Of a stretch of 64,000 nucleotides of DNA, positions 1 to 7,013 are shown piece after piece (positions within the stretch are counted from its first letter, which is position 1; every line of letters starts with the position of its first letter). This DNA comes from Streptomyces sp. NBC_00523 (lineage in GTDB: Bacteria; Actinomycetota; Actinomycetes; Streptomycetales; Streptomycetaceae). A program made the translations under genes and the position numbers. The stretch spans positions 868,001 through 932,000 of the forward strand of contig NZ_CP107836.1 in assembly GCF_036346615.1 (NCBI RefSeq), given 5' to 3'. The notes under the pieces were generated by a model. That model saw nothing but the letters and a program-made list of their open reading frames with translations, had not been told where the DNA came from and ran no database searches.

Positions 1-1091
1 GCGCCGCCGCCACCGCGCTCCGTCCCGACTGGGCGCCGCTGCTCGACGCGCCCGCGCTCAACCCGCTGATGGCCGCGGGCGCGACGGTGTGGGCGGAGGT
101 CCGAGCCTGGGCCACCGCACTGCTCACCGACACCGCTTACCGCGACCGCGTCCGCCTGGTGCCGCTGGCCGACATCACGCTGCACCTGCCGTTCGAGGTC
201 GGGGACTACGTCGACTACTACGCGTCCGTGGACCACGCCACGAACGTCGGGCGGATCTTCCGGCCCGACGGGGACGCCCTGATGCCCAACTGGCGCCATC
301 TGCCGGTCGCGTACCACGGCCGCGCGGGCTCCATCGTCGTCTCGGGCACCCCCGTGCACCGCCCCGCCGGACAGCGCAAGGCCCCCGCCGACCCGGCGCC
401 CAGCTTCGGTCCTTCGCTGCGCCTGGACATCGAGGCCGAACTCGGCTTCGTCGTCGGCCGAACCGTCCCGCTCGGGCAGCGCGTCGCGACCTCCGAGTTC
501 ACCGAGACAGTGTTCGGCGTGACCGGCGTCAACGACTGGTCCTCGCGCGACATCCAGGCGTGGGAGTACGTCCCGCTGGGCCCCAACCTCGGCAAGTCCT
601 TCGCCACCAGCATCAGCGCCTGGGTCACCCCGCTCGCCGCGCTGGAGCACGCCCGCACGGAACTGCCCGGCCAGGAACCCGCCGTACTGCCGTACCTGCG
701 CGAGGCGGGCCCGTCGGGCTACGACATCGACGTGGAGGTCGAGGTCAACGGCACGGTGGTGGCGCGCCCGCCGTACGCGTCCATGTACTGGTCGCCCGCG
801 CAGATGCTGGCCCACCTCACGGTCAACGGCGCCTCGCTGCGGGTCGGCGACTTCTACGCGTCGGGCACCATCTCGGGGCCCGGAAAGCACCAGCGCGGCT
901 CGTTCCTCGAACTGTCCTGGGGCGGCAAGGAGACCTGGACGGCGGGCGGCAAGGAACGCACCTTCCTCCAGGACGGCGACGAGGTCGTCCTGCGCTACTC
1001 GGCGCCGGCCGCGCGGGGGCGCATCGGCCTGGGCGAGGTCCGTGGCAGGATCCTCCCCACCATCCGGCCGATCCCCGAAGAGGTGGAATGA
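1..1091 (+). CDS. fahA: Fumarylacetoacetase, 5' end outside window
   Basis: This enzyme would hydrolyse fumarylacetoacetate to fumarate and acetoacetate, the last step of tyrosine/homogentisate breakdown. About 362 codons are visible, and the frame is open to the first base of the window (first full codon at 3), so the N-terminus is missing; family members run to about 400-420 residues. The FAH catalytic region is clear: a metal-binding DIEAELGFVVG segment, the NDWSSRDIQAWEY loop, and the GKSFATSISAWVTPL and GTISGP stretches. An internal ATG at 69 is not the likely start because coding sequence continues upstream of it. The stop overlaps the start of the IclR-type gene (ATGA), so the two are probably co-translated. 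The assignment to the FAH family is secure, and the exact substrate is inferred from family. Confidence 0.9.
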   Translation, partial: AAATALRPDWAPLLDAPALNPLMAAGATVWAEVRAWATALLTDTAYRDRVRLVPLADITLHLPFEVGDYVDYYASVDHATNVGRIFRPDGDALMPNWRHLPVAYHGRAGSIVVSGTPVHRPAGQRKAPADPAPSFGPSLRLDIEAELGFVVGRTVPLGQRVATSEFTETVFGVTGVNDWSSRDIQAWEYVPLGPNLGKSFATSISAWVTPLAALEHARTELPGQEPAVLPYLREAGPSGYDIDVEVEVNGTVVARPPYASMYWSPAQMLAHLTVNGASLRVGDFYASGTISGPGKHQRGSFLELSWGGKETWTAGGKERTFLQDGDEVVLRYSAPAARGRIGLGEVRGRILPTIRPIPEEVE

Positions 1092-1780
1092 CACCGCCGA
1101 ACGACTCCGAGAGCGGCGGCTCGCAGACCCTGGAGCGCGGACTCGCCCTCCTGGTCGAACTGAGCCGCCACCCGGAGGGCCTGACGACCAGTCAGGTGTC
1201 GGCCGCGACGGGGTTCCACCGCTCCATCGCGCACCGCCTGCTCGTCTCGCTCCACCGGACGGGGTTCGCCGCGCGCGACGACGGCGGCCGCTACACCGTG
1301 GGCTCGGCCGTGACCGGGCTCCTCGGCGGCACTGGCCCCAGCCTGCGGACCGTCGCCGAGCCGGTCCTGCACCGCCTCGCCCGCCGCCTGGACGCCACCG
1401 CGAGCCTGGTCGAGGCCGTCGGCACCGCCGCCGTCACCACGGTGGTGGCCGAACCGCCGACGGACGGCCCCCTGTTCTGGTACCGCAAGGGCAGCCGCGA
1501 CCCCCTGGACCACGGCTCCGGCGGTCTCGCCGCACTGGCCTCCGGCCCCCCGCGCACCGCCGAACCGCCCCGCGTCCAGGCGATCCGCGAGACCGGCTAC
1601 GTCATCACCCACAGCGAGGTCAACATCGGCGCCCACGGCATCGCGGCCCCGCTGCCGGGCTGGCCGGTCCGGGCCGCGATCAACGTGGTCACCTCCGACC
1701 CCGAACTCGCCGACCGGGCCGTCCCGCACGTCCTGGAGGCCGCCGCCGCGATCGGCACGCTGGGCGACCACCTGGGGTGA
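1088..1780 (+). CDS. IclR-family transcriptional regulator
   Basis: A 230-residue regulator with an N-terminal winged helix-turn-helix (about residues 14-70, including LTTSQVSAATGFHRSIAHRL), followed by a small IclR effector domain. The ATG overlaps the fumarylacetoacetase stop, so it is translationally coupled and probably controls the tyrosine-degradation genes that continue to the left of the window. The effector part is somewhat short for the family, which usually totals about 250 residues. The stop codon lies inside the left arm of a long terminator hairpin. The family call rests on the HTH and layout. The effector, perhaps an aromatic-acid intermediate, is an inference from the neighbour. 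Confidence 0.88.
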   Translation: MTPPNDSESGGSQTLERGLALLVELSRHPEGLTTSQVSAATGFHRSIAHRLLVSLHRTGFAARDDGGRYTVGSAVTGLLGGTGPSLRTVAEPVLHRLARRLDATASLVEAVGTAAVTTVVAEPPTDGPLFWYRKGSRDPLDHGSGGLAALASGPPRTAEPPRVQAIRETGYVITHSEVNIGAHGIAAPLPGWPVRAAINVVTSDPELADRAVPHVLEAAAAIGTLGDHLG

Positions 1781-1824
1781 ACGGCGTACCGGCCGTGGTG
1801 AACGCGGCCGGTACGCCGTTCACC
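1776..1824. terminator. Bidirectional terminator, 19-bp perfect stem
   Basis: Positions 1776-1794 pair perfectly with 1806-1824 around an 11-nt loop. It lies between the convergent IclR gene and the cellulose-binding protein gene and overlaps the IclR stop codon. It has no U-tract, which is usual in streptomycetes. Confidence 0.85.
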
Positions 1825-1826
1825 TG

Positions 1827-3014
1827 TCAGCAGCCGATCGGCGCGGAGCCGACGGCCACGTCGTCGAACCACAGGGTGTCGTCGCCCACCCCGTAGCTCT
1901 CCCAGCCCAGCCGCAGGGCGGTGGGCCGGGGCGGGGTGGTCCGCGAGAGCCACTGGTCGTCCACGTCACGCGTGGGGACGCCGTCGGCGTGCAGACCGGG
2001 CACCTGCTCGTCGCCCAGCCAGGTGTCGAGCCCCGGGGCCGAGGTGTCGACCGCGAACCGCAGGCACTGCCAACTGCCCGTCGGCAGCGGCCTGCTCAGC
2101 CCCACCCCGGTCGGGCTCTGCGCCGGGAGCGTCGCGTCGTCGGTCTCCCGGTTCCACTGCAGCGCCCCGTTCTGCCCGCCGATCCGCAGGGCCTTGCCGC
2201 CCTGGGAGCTGTCGGGCATGGACACGAAGGCGACGTGCGCCGCCGGGAGCGCGGTGGTGTGCCGCACCCACATGCGCACGTACAGCACGGGACCCACGGC
2301 CGAGAGGTCCGCGGTGGAGGCCACGAAGGCGTGGTTGCAGTACCCCGCCTTCCCGTCCAGCCGCAGCGACCGGGTGCCGCTGTGCGCGGTCTCCGTGTCC
2401 ACGGCGGCCGTCCCGGTGCCCTGGCAGTCCGGCGCGGTGAACTGCCAGTTCCCGGCGGGGGCCGGACCGGCCTGGTCCTCGAAGTCGTCGCAGACGACCG
2501 CGTCACCGCACTCGGCGGACGGCGGCGTGGTGGGCGGCGGAGTCGTGGGGGGCGGCGTGGTCGGGGGCGTGGTGGCGTCGCCGCCGCACGAGACTCCGTT
2601 GAGGGCGAAGTCGGTGGGCGCGGGCCCGCCCGACTGCGAGGTCCCCTGCACACCGAAGGAGACGGTGCCGCCCTCGGCCACCGCGCCGTTCCAGGCCGTG
2701 CTGACGGCGGTCACGGCGTGCCCGGTCTGCGTGACGGTGCCGTTCCAGCCGGAGGTGACCTGCTGGTCCCCTTCGTACGTCCAGGTGAGCCGCCAGTCGC
2801 TGAGCGCCGGGCCCTCGTTGGTGACGCGCACGTCGGCGGTGAAGCCGCCGGTCCACTCGTTGGCCGTGTAGTCGACCTGGCACCCGGGTGCGGACTCCGC
2901 CGCCGCGGCCGGTCCCCCGGCGGGCATGGCGACGAACAGCGACAGGGCCAGCGCCACGACGGAGCCGGCCGCCGTCCAGGGTCTGCGCGGTAAGCGGCGG
3001 GGGTGGATGGTCAT
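1827..3014 (-). CDS. Secreted CBM2 protein with Cip1-like domain
   Basis: A 395-residue exported protein. It has an Arg-rich signal peptide (about 1-40, ending in an AAAA stretch), then a family 2 carbohydrate-binding module (about 41-145, with conserved W residues such as EWTGGF and DWRLTW), a Thr/Pro linker (TTPPPTTPP repeats), and a C-terminal domain beginning CGDAVVCDDFEDQ. The C-terminal part resembles Cip1, a cellulose-induced protein with a lyase-like jelly roll; that assignment is from memory of the family and is the weakest part. I chose the ATG at 3014 because GAGGAGG precedes it by 5 nt and the signal peptide starts there. A perfect CebR operator lies 31 bp upstream, so cellobiose or cellotriose probably induces the gene. 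It probably binds crystalline cellulose outside the cell and helps break it down. Confidence 0.82.
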   Translation of the reverse strand: MTIHPRRLPRRPWTAAGSVVALALSLFVAMPAGGPAAAAESAPGCQVDYTANEWTGGFTADVRVTNEGPALSDWRLTWTYEGDQQVTSGWNGTVTQTGHAVTAVSTAWNGAVAEGGTVSFGVQGTSQSGGPAPTDFALNGVSCGGDATTPPTTPPPTTPPPTTPPSAECGDAVVCDDFEDQAGPAPAGNWQFTAPDCQGTGTAAVDTETAHSGTRSLRLDGKAGYCNHAFVASTADLSAVGPVLYVRMWVRHTTALPAAHVAFVSMPDSSQGGKALRIGGQNGALQWNRETDDATLPAQSPTGVGLSRPLPTGSWQCLRFAVDTSAPGLDTWLGDEQVPGLHADGVPTRDVDDQWLSRTTPPRPTALRLGWESYGVGDDTLWFDDVAVGSAPIGC

Positions 3015-3044
3015 GTGCGCCTCCTCGGGGCGTGGGGAAATATG

Positions 3045-3058
3045 TGGGAGCGCTCCCA
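3045..3058. promoter_or_regulatory. CebR operator (14-bp palindrome)
   Basis: TGGGAGCGCTCCCA is the established CebR consensus, here without mismatch. It sits just upstream of the CBM2/Cip1-like gene on its 5' side. CebR is released by cello-oligosaccharides in streptomycetes, so this site predicts cellulose induction. Confidence 0.93.
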
Positions 3059-3121
3059 TGTATGACAGCGAGTTGACGGCGCACTGTCAATACGGTGGAC
3101 GGGCGGAGCCTCCCGAGATCC

Positions 3122-3132
3122 CGAAACTTTCG
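3122..3132. promoter_or_regulatory. CGAAACTTTCG xylanase-type operator
   Basis: This is an 11-bp near-perfect palindrome identical to the element I recall upstream of Streptomyces xylanase genes. It lies in the divergent region between the CBM2 protein gene and the acetylxylan esterase gene, about 240 bp from the esterase start, so it could serve either gene. The regulator is not in the window. Confidence 0.6.
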
Positions 3133-3262
3133 CCGTACGACCCCCTGCCGGAACGCGCTCACAGAGCCAACCACCTCCTTCACCTCTCGACGCATGTCAC
3201 CTCACCCACGTTGACGTGCGCCGTTGCCGCCCCACCCCGTTGCCACACCAGCCCGACGCTTT

Positions 3263-3281
3263 CGAAACTCTTGCCGAAACT
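3263..3281. promoter_or_regulatory. Paired CGAAACT half-sites before axeA-like gene
   Basis: Two CGAAACT copies start 12 bp apart (3263-3269 and 3275-3281). They match the left half of the palindrome at 3122-3132. A TTGACA hexamer follows at 3283-3288 and could be a -35 element, although no convincing -10 is seen. Binding in this position would block the promoter. Confidence 0.5.
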
Positions 3282-3374
3282 ATTGACAGTCGCTCAAGCG
3301 GCCCAAAAACTCCGTGCTCAGGCCCGGCCGTGCCGCCCGTGCGGCCGGAACTCCCCTCACCTGGAGGACAGTTC

Positions 3375-4361
3375 ATGCGTCTCCGCTTCCACCGCCGCCC
3401 GGCCGCCCTGGCGGCGGGCCTCGCGCTCACCGCGGCGGGTTCCCTGGGTCTGACCGCCACGGCCGCCGCCCCGGCCCAGGCCGCCGCCTGCACCGGCTAT
3501 GTGGGCCTGACCTTTGACGACGGCCCGTCCAACGACCACACCCCCGCCCTGCTCAACGCCCTCAGGCAGAACGGTCTGCGGGCCACCATGTTCAACGAGG
3601 GCCAGTTCGCCGCCTCGTACCCCGCGCAGGTGAAGGCCCAGGTCGACGCGGGCATGTGGGTCGGCAACCACAGCTACACCCACCCCCACCTCACTCAGCA
3701 GAGCCAGGCGCAGATCGACTCGGAGCTCTCCCGGACCCAGCAGGCCATCGCGGCCGCGGGCGGCGGCACACCGAAGCTCTTCCGGCCGCCGTACGGGGAG
3801 ACCAACGCCACGCTCAAGGCCGTCGAGGCCAAGTACGGGCTCACGGAGGTGATCTGGGACGTCGACTCGCAGGACTGGAACGGGGCGAGCACCGACGCGA
3901 TCGTCCAGGCCGTATCACGCCTCTCCAGCGGCCAGGTCATCCTGATGCACGAGTGGCCCGCCAACACCCTGGCCGCCATCCCGCGCATCGCGCAGTCGCT
4001 CGCCTCCCGGGGCCTGTGCTCGGGCATGATCTCGCCGCAGACCGGGCGGGCCGTCGCCCCCGACGGCAGCAGCGGCGGAGGCGGCGGCAACACCGGCGGC
4101 TGCACGGCGACCCTGTCCGCGGGCCAGAGCTGGGGCGACCGCTACAACCTCAACGTCGCGGTCTCCGGCTCCAGCAACTGGACCGTGACCATGAACGTCC
4201 CGTCCCCGGCGAAGGTCCTCTCCACCTGGAACATCAGCGCCGGTTACCCCAGCGCCCAGGTGCTGACCGCCAAGCCCAACGGCAGCGGCAACAACTTCGG
4301 CGTCACCATCCAGTCCAACGGCAACTGGACCTGGCCGACGGTCTCCTGCGCGACGGGCTGA
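3375..4361 (+). CDS. axeA: Acetylxylan esterase (CE4 deacetylase + CBM2b)
   Basis: A secreted 328-residue enzyme expected to remove acetyl groups from xylan. The signal peptide spans about 1-40 (AQAAA cleavage region). The NodB/CE4 domain (about 41-230) shows every motif: TFDDGPS with the catalytic and metal Asp pair, NHSYTHPHL with the two metal His, RPPYGE, DVDSQDW and a late MHEW. After a Gly-rich linker ([11 protein letters not shown]), the last 85 or so residues form a CBM2-type xylan-binding domain ([18 protein letters not shown]). The domain order and length are those of Streptomyces lividans AxeA. ATG 3375 follows GGAGGACA. CGAAAC elements upstream support xylan control, and a strong terminator follows the gene. 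A chitin or peptidoglycan deacetylase is less likely because of the C-terminal module. Confidence 0.88.
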   Translation: MRLRFHRRPAALAAGLALTAAGSLGLTATAAAPAQAAACTGYVGLTFDDGPSNDHTPALLNALRQNGLRATMFNEGQFAASYPAQVKAQVDAGMWVGNHSYTHPHLTQQSQAQIDSELSRTQQAIAAAGGGTPKLFRPPYGETNATLKAVEAKYGLTEVIWDVDSQDWNGASTDAIVQAVSRLSSGQVILMHEWPANTLAAIPRIAQSLASRGLCSGMISPQTGRAVAPDGSSGGGGGNTGGCTATLSAGQSWGDRYNLNVAVSGSSNWTVTMNVPSPAKVLSTWNISAGYPSAQVLTAKPNGSGNNFGVTIQSNGNWTWPTVSCATG

Positions 4362-4378
4362 CCAACCGCCCCCGTGGT

Positions 4379-4410
4379 GAAGCGCCCCGCGCCCGTGTGC
4401 GGGGCGCTTC
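4379..4410 (+). terminator. Terminator after acetylxylan esterase
   Basis: A perfect 12-bp stem (4379-4390 with 4399-4410) encloses an 8-nt loop, 17 bp after the esterase stop. Confidence 0.85.
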
Positions 4411-4469
4411 GTCATGTCCCCGGACCGGCGTGAGCTACCGGAAACCAGTCGTTCACCGCGCCGTGGACT

Positions 4470-4485
4470 CCGGTGAAACAACCGG
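4470..4485. promoter_or_regulatory. Inverted repeat before GntR gene
   Basis: CCGGT and ACCGG flank a 6-nt spacer (GAAACA) 18 bp before the GntR-family start. Its size and place suit an autoregulatory operator, but the assignment is only positional. Confidence 0.35.
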
Positions 4486-4503
4486 TTCCTAGCGTCTCCG
4501 CCC

Positions 4504-5250
4504 ATGGATGCGACGCTGGATACGACGCTGGATACACCCCCGGACACAGCGCGGGACGCGGACGCGGAGCCCGCGCCCTCGCTCCGCGAGACGGTGTACG
4601 GGCAGCTGCGGGCGGCCGTGCTCGACGGCGAGTTCGGGCCGCGCGAGCGACTGGCCGAGACCCGGCTCGCCGCACGCTTCCGCGTCTCACGGACCCCGGT
4701 GCGCGAAGCCCTGGCGCGCCTGCTCGCGGACGGCCTGATCGAGCGCGGGGACGGCGGCTTCTTCGTCACGATCCCCAATCTGGCCCAGCTGCGCGACCTC
4801 TACGAACTCCGGGTGACGCTGGAGCTGCGCGGCATCGCCCGGGCGATCGACGACCCGTCCGTACGGCATGATCCGGCCGTCCTCAAGGGCGAGCTGGACC
4901 GCTGGTACGCCATGCGCGAGCGGCCCCCGGACCCCGATCCCCGCTTCGTCGTCCAGGACGAGCGCTTCCATGCCGAGCTCTCCCGCGCCTCCGGGAACCC
5001 CGCCCTGACGGATGCCCTGGTGGCCGTCGGCGAGCGCATCCGCCGGGTCCGGATGTACGACTTCCTCACCCCGGACCGGGTCGGAACGACCATCACCGAG
5101 CACATCGCGATCATGGAGGCCGTCCTCGACGGGCGCCTCGCCGACGGCCACCGCGCCCTGCACGCCCATGTCGGCGACTCCATGGCCGTCGTCCTCGAAC
5201 GGGCCCAGCGCGCCATGACGCAGATGGCCCTGCACTCCGACCGCCTCTGA
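4504..5250 (+). CDS. GntR/FCD regulator of the urea amidolyase locus
   Basis: A 248-residue regulator. The winged HTH (about 27-95: LRETVYGQLRAAVLDGEF, then LAARFRVSRTPVREALARL) is typical GntR. The all-helical FCD effector domain follows (about 100-240) with expected metal-site positions (DERFHAELSRASGN and a late EHIAIMEAV). It is the first gene of a same-strand set with a permease, urea carboxylase and allophanate hydrolase, so it most likely controls nitrogen release from urea or a urea precursor. The N-terminus is oddly repetitive (LDTTLDT), encoded by a 12-bp tandem repeat right after the start codon. The ligand is unknown. Confidence 0.88.
   Translation: MDATLDTTLDTPPDTARDADAEPAPSLRETVYGQLRAAVLDGEFGPRERLAETRLAARFRVSRTPVREALARLLADGLIERGDGGFFVTIPNLAQLRDLYELRVTLELRGIARAIDDPSVRHDPAVLKGELDRWYAMRERPPDPDPRFVVQDERFHAELSRASGNPALTDALVAVGERIRRVRMYDFLTPDRVGTTITEHIAIMEAVLDGRLADGHRALHAHVGDSMAVVLERAQRAMTQMALHSDRL
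4505..4540 (+). repeat. 12-bp tandem repeat at start of GntR gene
   Basis: Units TGGATGCGACGC, TGGATACGACGC and a third partial TGGATAC unit follow each other directly at 4505, 4517 and 4529, inside the first codons of the GntR gene. The period is a multiple of three, so copy changes would keep the frame. Confidence 0.7.
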
Positions 5251-5327
5251 AACCCCGGCGGCCGACGACGCCCGCCGCGTCCTCAGCACGGCCTTCCCTC
5301 CGTACACCGCTCCCCGAAGGGCTGCCC

Positions 5328-6983
5328 ATGAGTACGACCGAGTCACGTGCGACGTCCACACCACCGCCCGCCGCCGAGAGCAGGGCGACGAGCGAAACGC
5401 TGGAGGACTACACCCTCCGCTTCGCGCCCCGCAGTTATCGCCGCTGGACCCCCGCGGTCGTGGCCACCACCGCCCTGGGCGGCATCGCCTACATGGCCGA
5501 CTTCTCGATCGGCGCGGGCATCGGCCTGGCCCACGGCACCGGAAACGCGCTCCTGGCCATCGCGGTGGCCGCCGTCGTCATCTTCGTCACCGGCTTCCCG
5601 CTGGCCTACTACGGCGCCCGGTACAACCTCGACCTGGACCTGATCACCCGGGGCTCCGGCTTCGGGTACTACGGCTCGGTCCTGACCGGAGTCATCTTCG
5701 CCAGCTTCACCTTCATCTTCTTCGCCCTAGAGGGCTCGATCATGGCGCAGGGCCTGGAACTGGGACTCGGACTGCCGCTCTGGCTCGGCTATCTCGTCTC
5801 GACGCTGATGGTCATTCCGCTGGTGATCTACGGGATGTCGGCGCTCAGCAAGCTCCAGGTGTGGACGACGCCCATCTGGCTGCTGCTCATGGTCGGCCCG
5901 CTGGTCTATCTGGTCGCCACCGACCCCGGCACGGTCGACCGGTTCCTCTCGTACGCCGGAACGGACGGCAAGGGCGGCATCGACACCGCGGCCGTGCTCC
6001 TCGGTGCCGGGGTGTGCCTCTCGCTCATCGCGCAGATCGGCGAGCAGATCGACTACCTGCGCTTCATGCCGCCGAGGACCGAGGCCAACAAGCGCACCTG
6101 GTGGACCGCCGTGGTCATGGCCGGACCCGGCTGGGTGGTGCTCGGCGCGCTCAAGCAGGCCATCGGTGTGTTCCTCGCCGTGTACATCATCGCGAAGGTC
6201 GGGGCCGACGCCGCGCCCGAGCCGATCCAGCAGTTCCGGGGCGCCTTCGACGCGATGCTGCCGTCCTGGCTGGTCGTCCCGCTCGCCGTGGTCCTGGTGG
6301 TCATCAGCCAGATCAAGATCAACGTCACCAACGCCTACTCCGGCTCGCTCGCCTGGACCAACTCCTTCACCCGGGTCACGAAGCACTACCCCGGACGCCT
6401 GGTCTTCGTCCTGGTCAACCTCGGCTTCGCGCTCGCGCTGATGGAGGCCGACATGTTCAGCTTCCTCAACGACATCCTCGGCTTCTACTCCAACTGCGCC
6501 ATCGCCTGGATCGTCACCGTCGCCACCGACATCGGCGTCAACAAGTACCTGCTGCGCCTCTCGCCGCTCCGGCCGGAGTTCCGCCGGGGCATGCTGTACG
6601 CCGTCAATCCCGTCGGCGTGGTGGCCTTCACCGCCGCCTCCGGCCTGTCGATCGCGATGTACTTCCACGCCCTGGGCGACACCCTCCAGCCGTACTCGCC
6701 GGTCGCCGCCGCCGTCATCGCCTTCGTGCTGACGCCCCTGGTCGCGTACGTCACCAAGGGCCGCTACTACCTGCGCCGCACCGACGACGGCCTGGACGAG
6801 CCGATGCTCGACGCGGACGGCAACCCCAGCGCGGTGACGTACGACTGCCACGTCTGCCGGCAGTCGTTCGAACGCCCCGACGTCGCCGCCTGCGCCACCC
6901 ACGAAGCGGTCGTCTGCTCGCTCTGCCTGAGCACCGACGGCGTGGGTGACCACGTGCTGCCCGCACAGCCGCCCCTTGCCTGA
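5328..6983 (+). CDS. NCS1 (purine-cytosine) permease with C-terminal Cys cluster
   Basis: A 551-residue integral membrane transporter with about 12 hydrophobic segments between residues 40 and 480, of the nucleobase:cation symporter-1 family (for example YYGARYNLDLDLITRGSGFGYYG early on). NCS1 proteins import cytosine, allantoin, hydantoins and similar compounds. Placed between a GntR regulator and the two urea amidolyase genes, it probably brings in urea or a compound that yields it. After the last membrane segment there is a cytoplasmic tail of about 60 residues with CHVC (507-510), C522, H525 and CSLC (530-533), which looks like a zinc-binding site and is not part of classical NCS1 proteins. 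A start at 5328 follows an AAGGG-type site. Confidence 0.85.
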   Translation: MSTTESRATSTPPPAAESRATSETLEDYTLRFAPRSYRRWTPAVVATTALGGIAYMADFSIGAGIGLAHGTGNALLAIAVAAVVIFVTGFPLAYYGARYNLDLDLITRGSGFGYYGSVLTGVIFASFTFIFFALEGSIMAQGLELGLGLPLWLGYLVSTLMVIPLVIYGMSALSKLQVWTTPIWLLLMVGPLVYLVATDPGTVDRFLSYAGTDGKGGIDTAAVLLGAGVCLSLIAQIGEQIDYLRFMPPRTEANKRTWWTAVVMAGPGWVVLGALKQAIGVFLAVYIIAKVGADAAPEPIQQFRGAFDAMLPSWLVVPLAVVLVVISQIKINVTNAYSGSLAWTNSFTRVTKHYPGRLVFVLVNLGFALALMEADMFSFLNDILGFYSNCAIAWIVTVATDIGVNKYLLRLSPLRPEFRRGMLYAVNPVGVVAFTAASGLSIAMYFHALGDTLQPYSPVAAAVIAFVLTPLVAYVTKGRYYLRRTDDGLDEPMLDADGNPSAVTYDCHVCRQSFERPDVAACATHEAVVCSLCLSTDGVGDHVLPAQPPLA

Positions 6984-7013
6984 ACCCCGGCCCCGTACCC
7001 AGGAGTTGCCGTC

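Noticed and set aside
4505..4540. Tandem repeats as a CRISPR array
   Set aside because: Units are directly adjacent, only 12 bp and inside a coding region, with no spacers.
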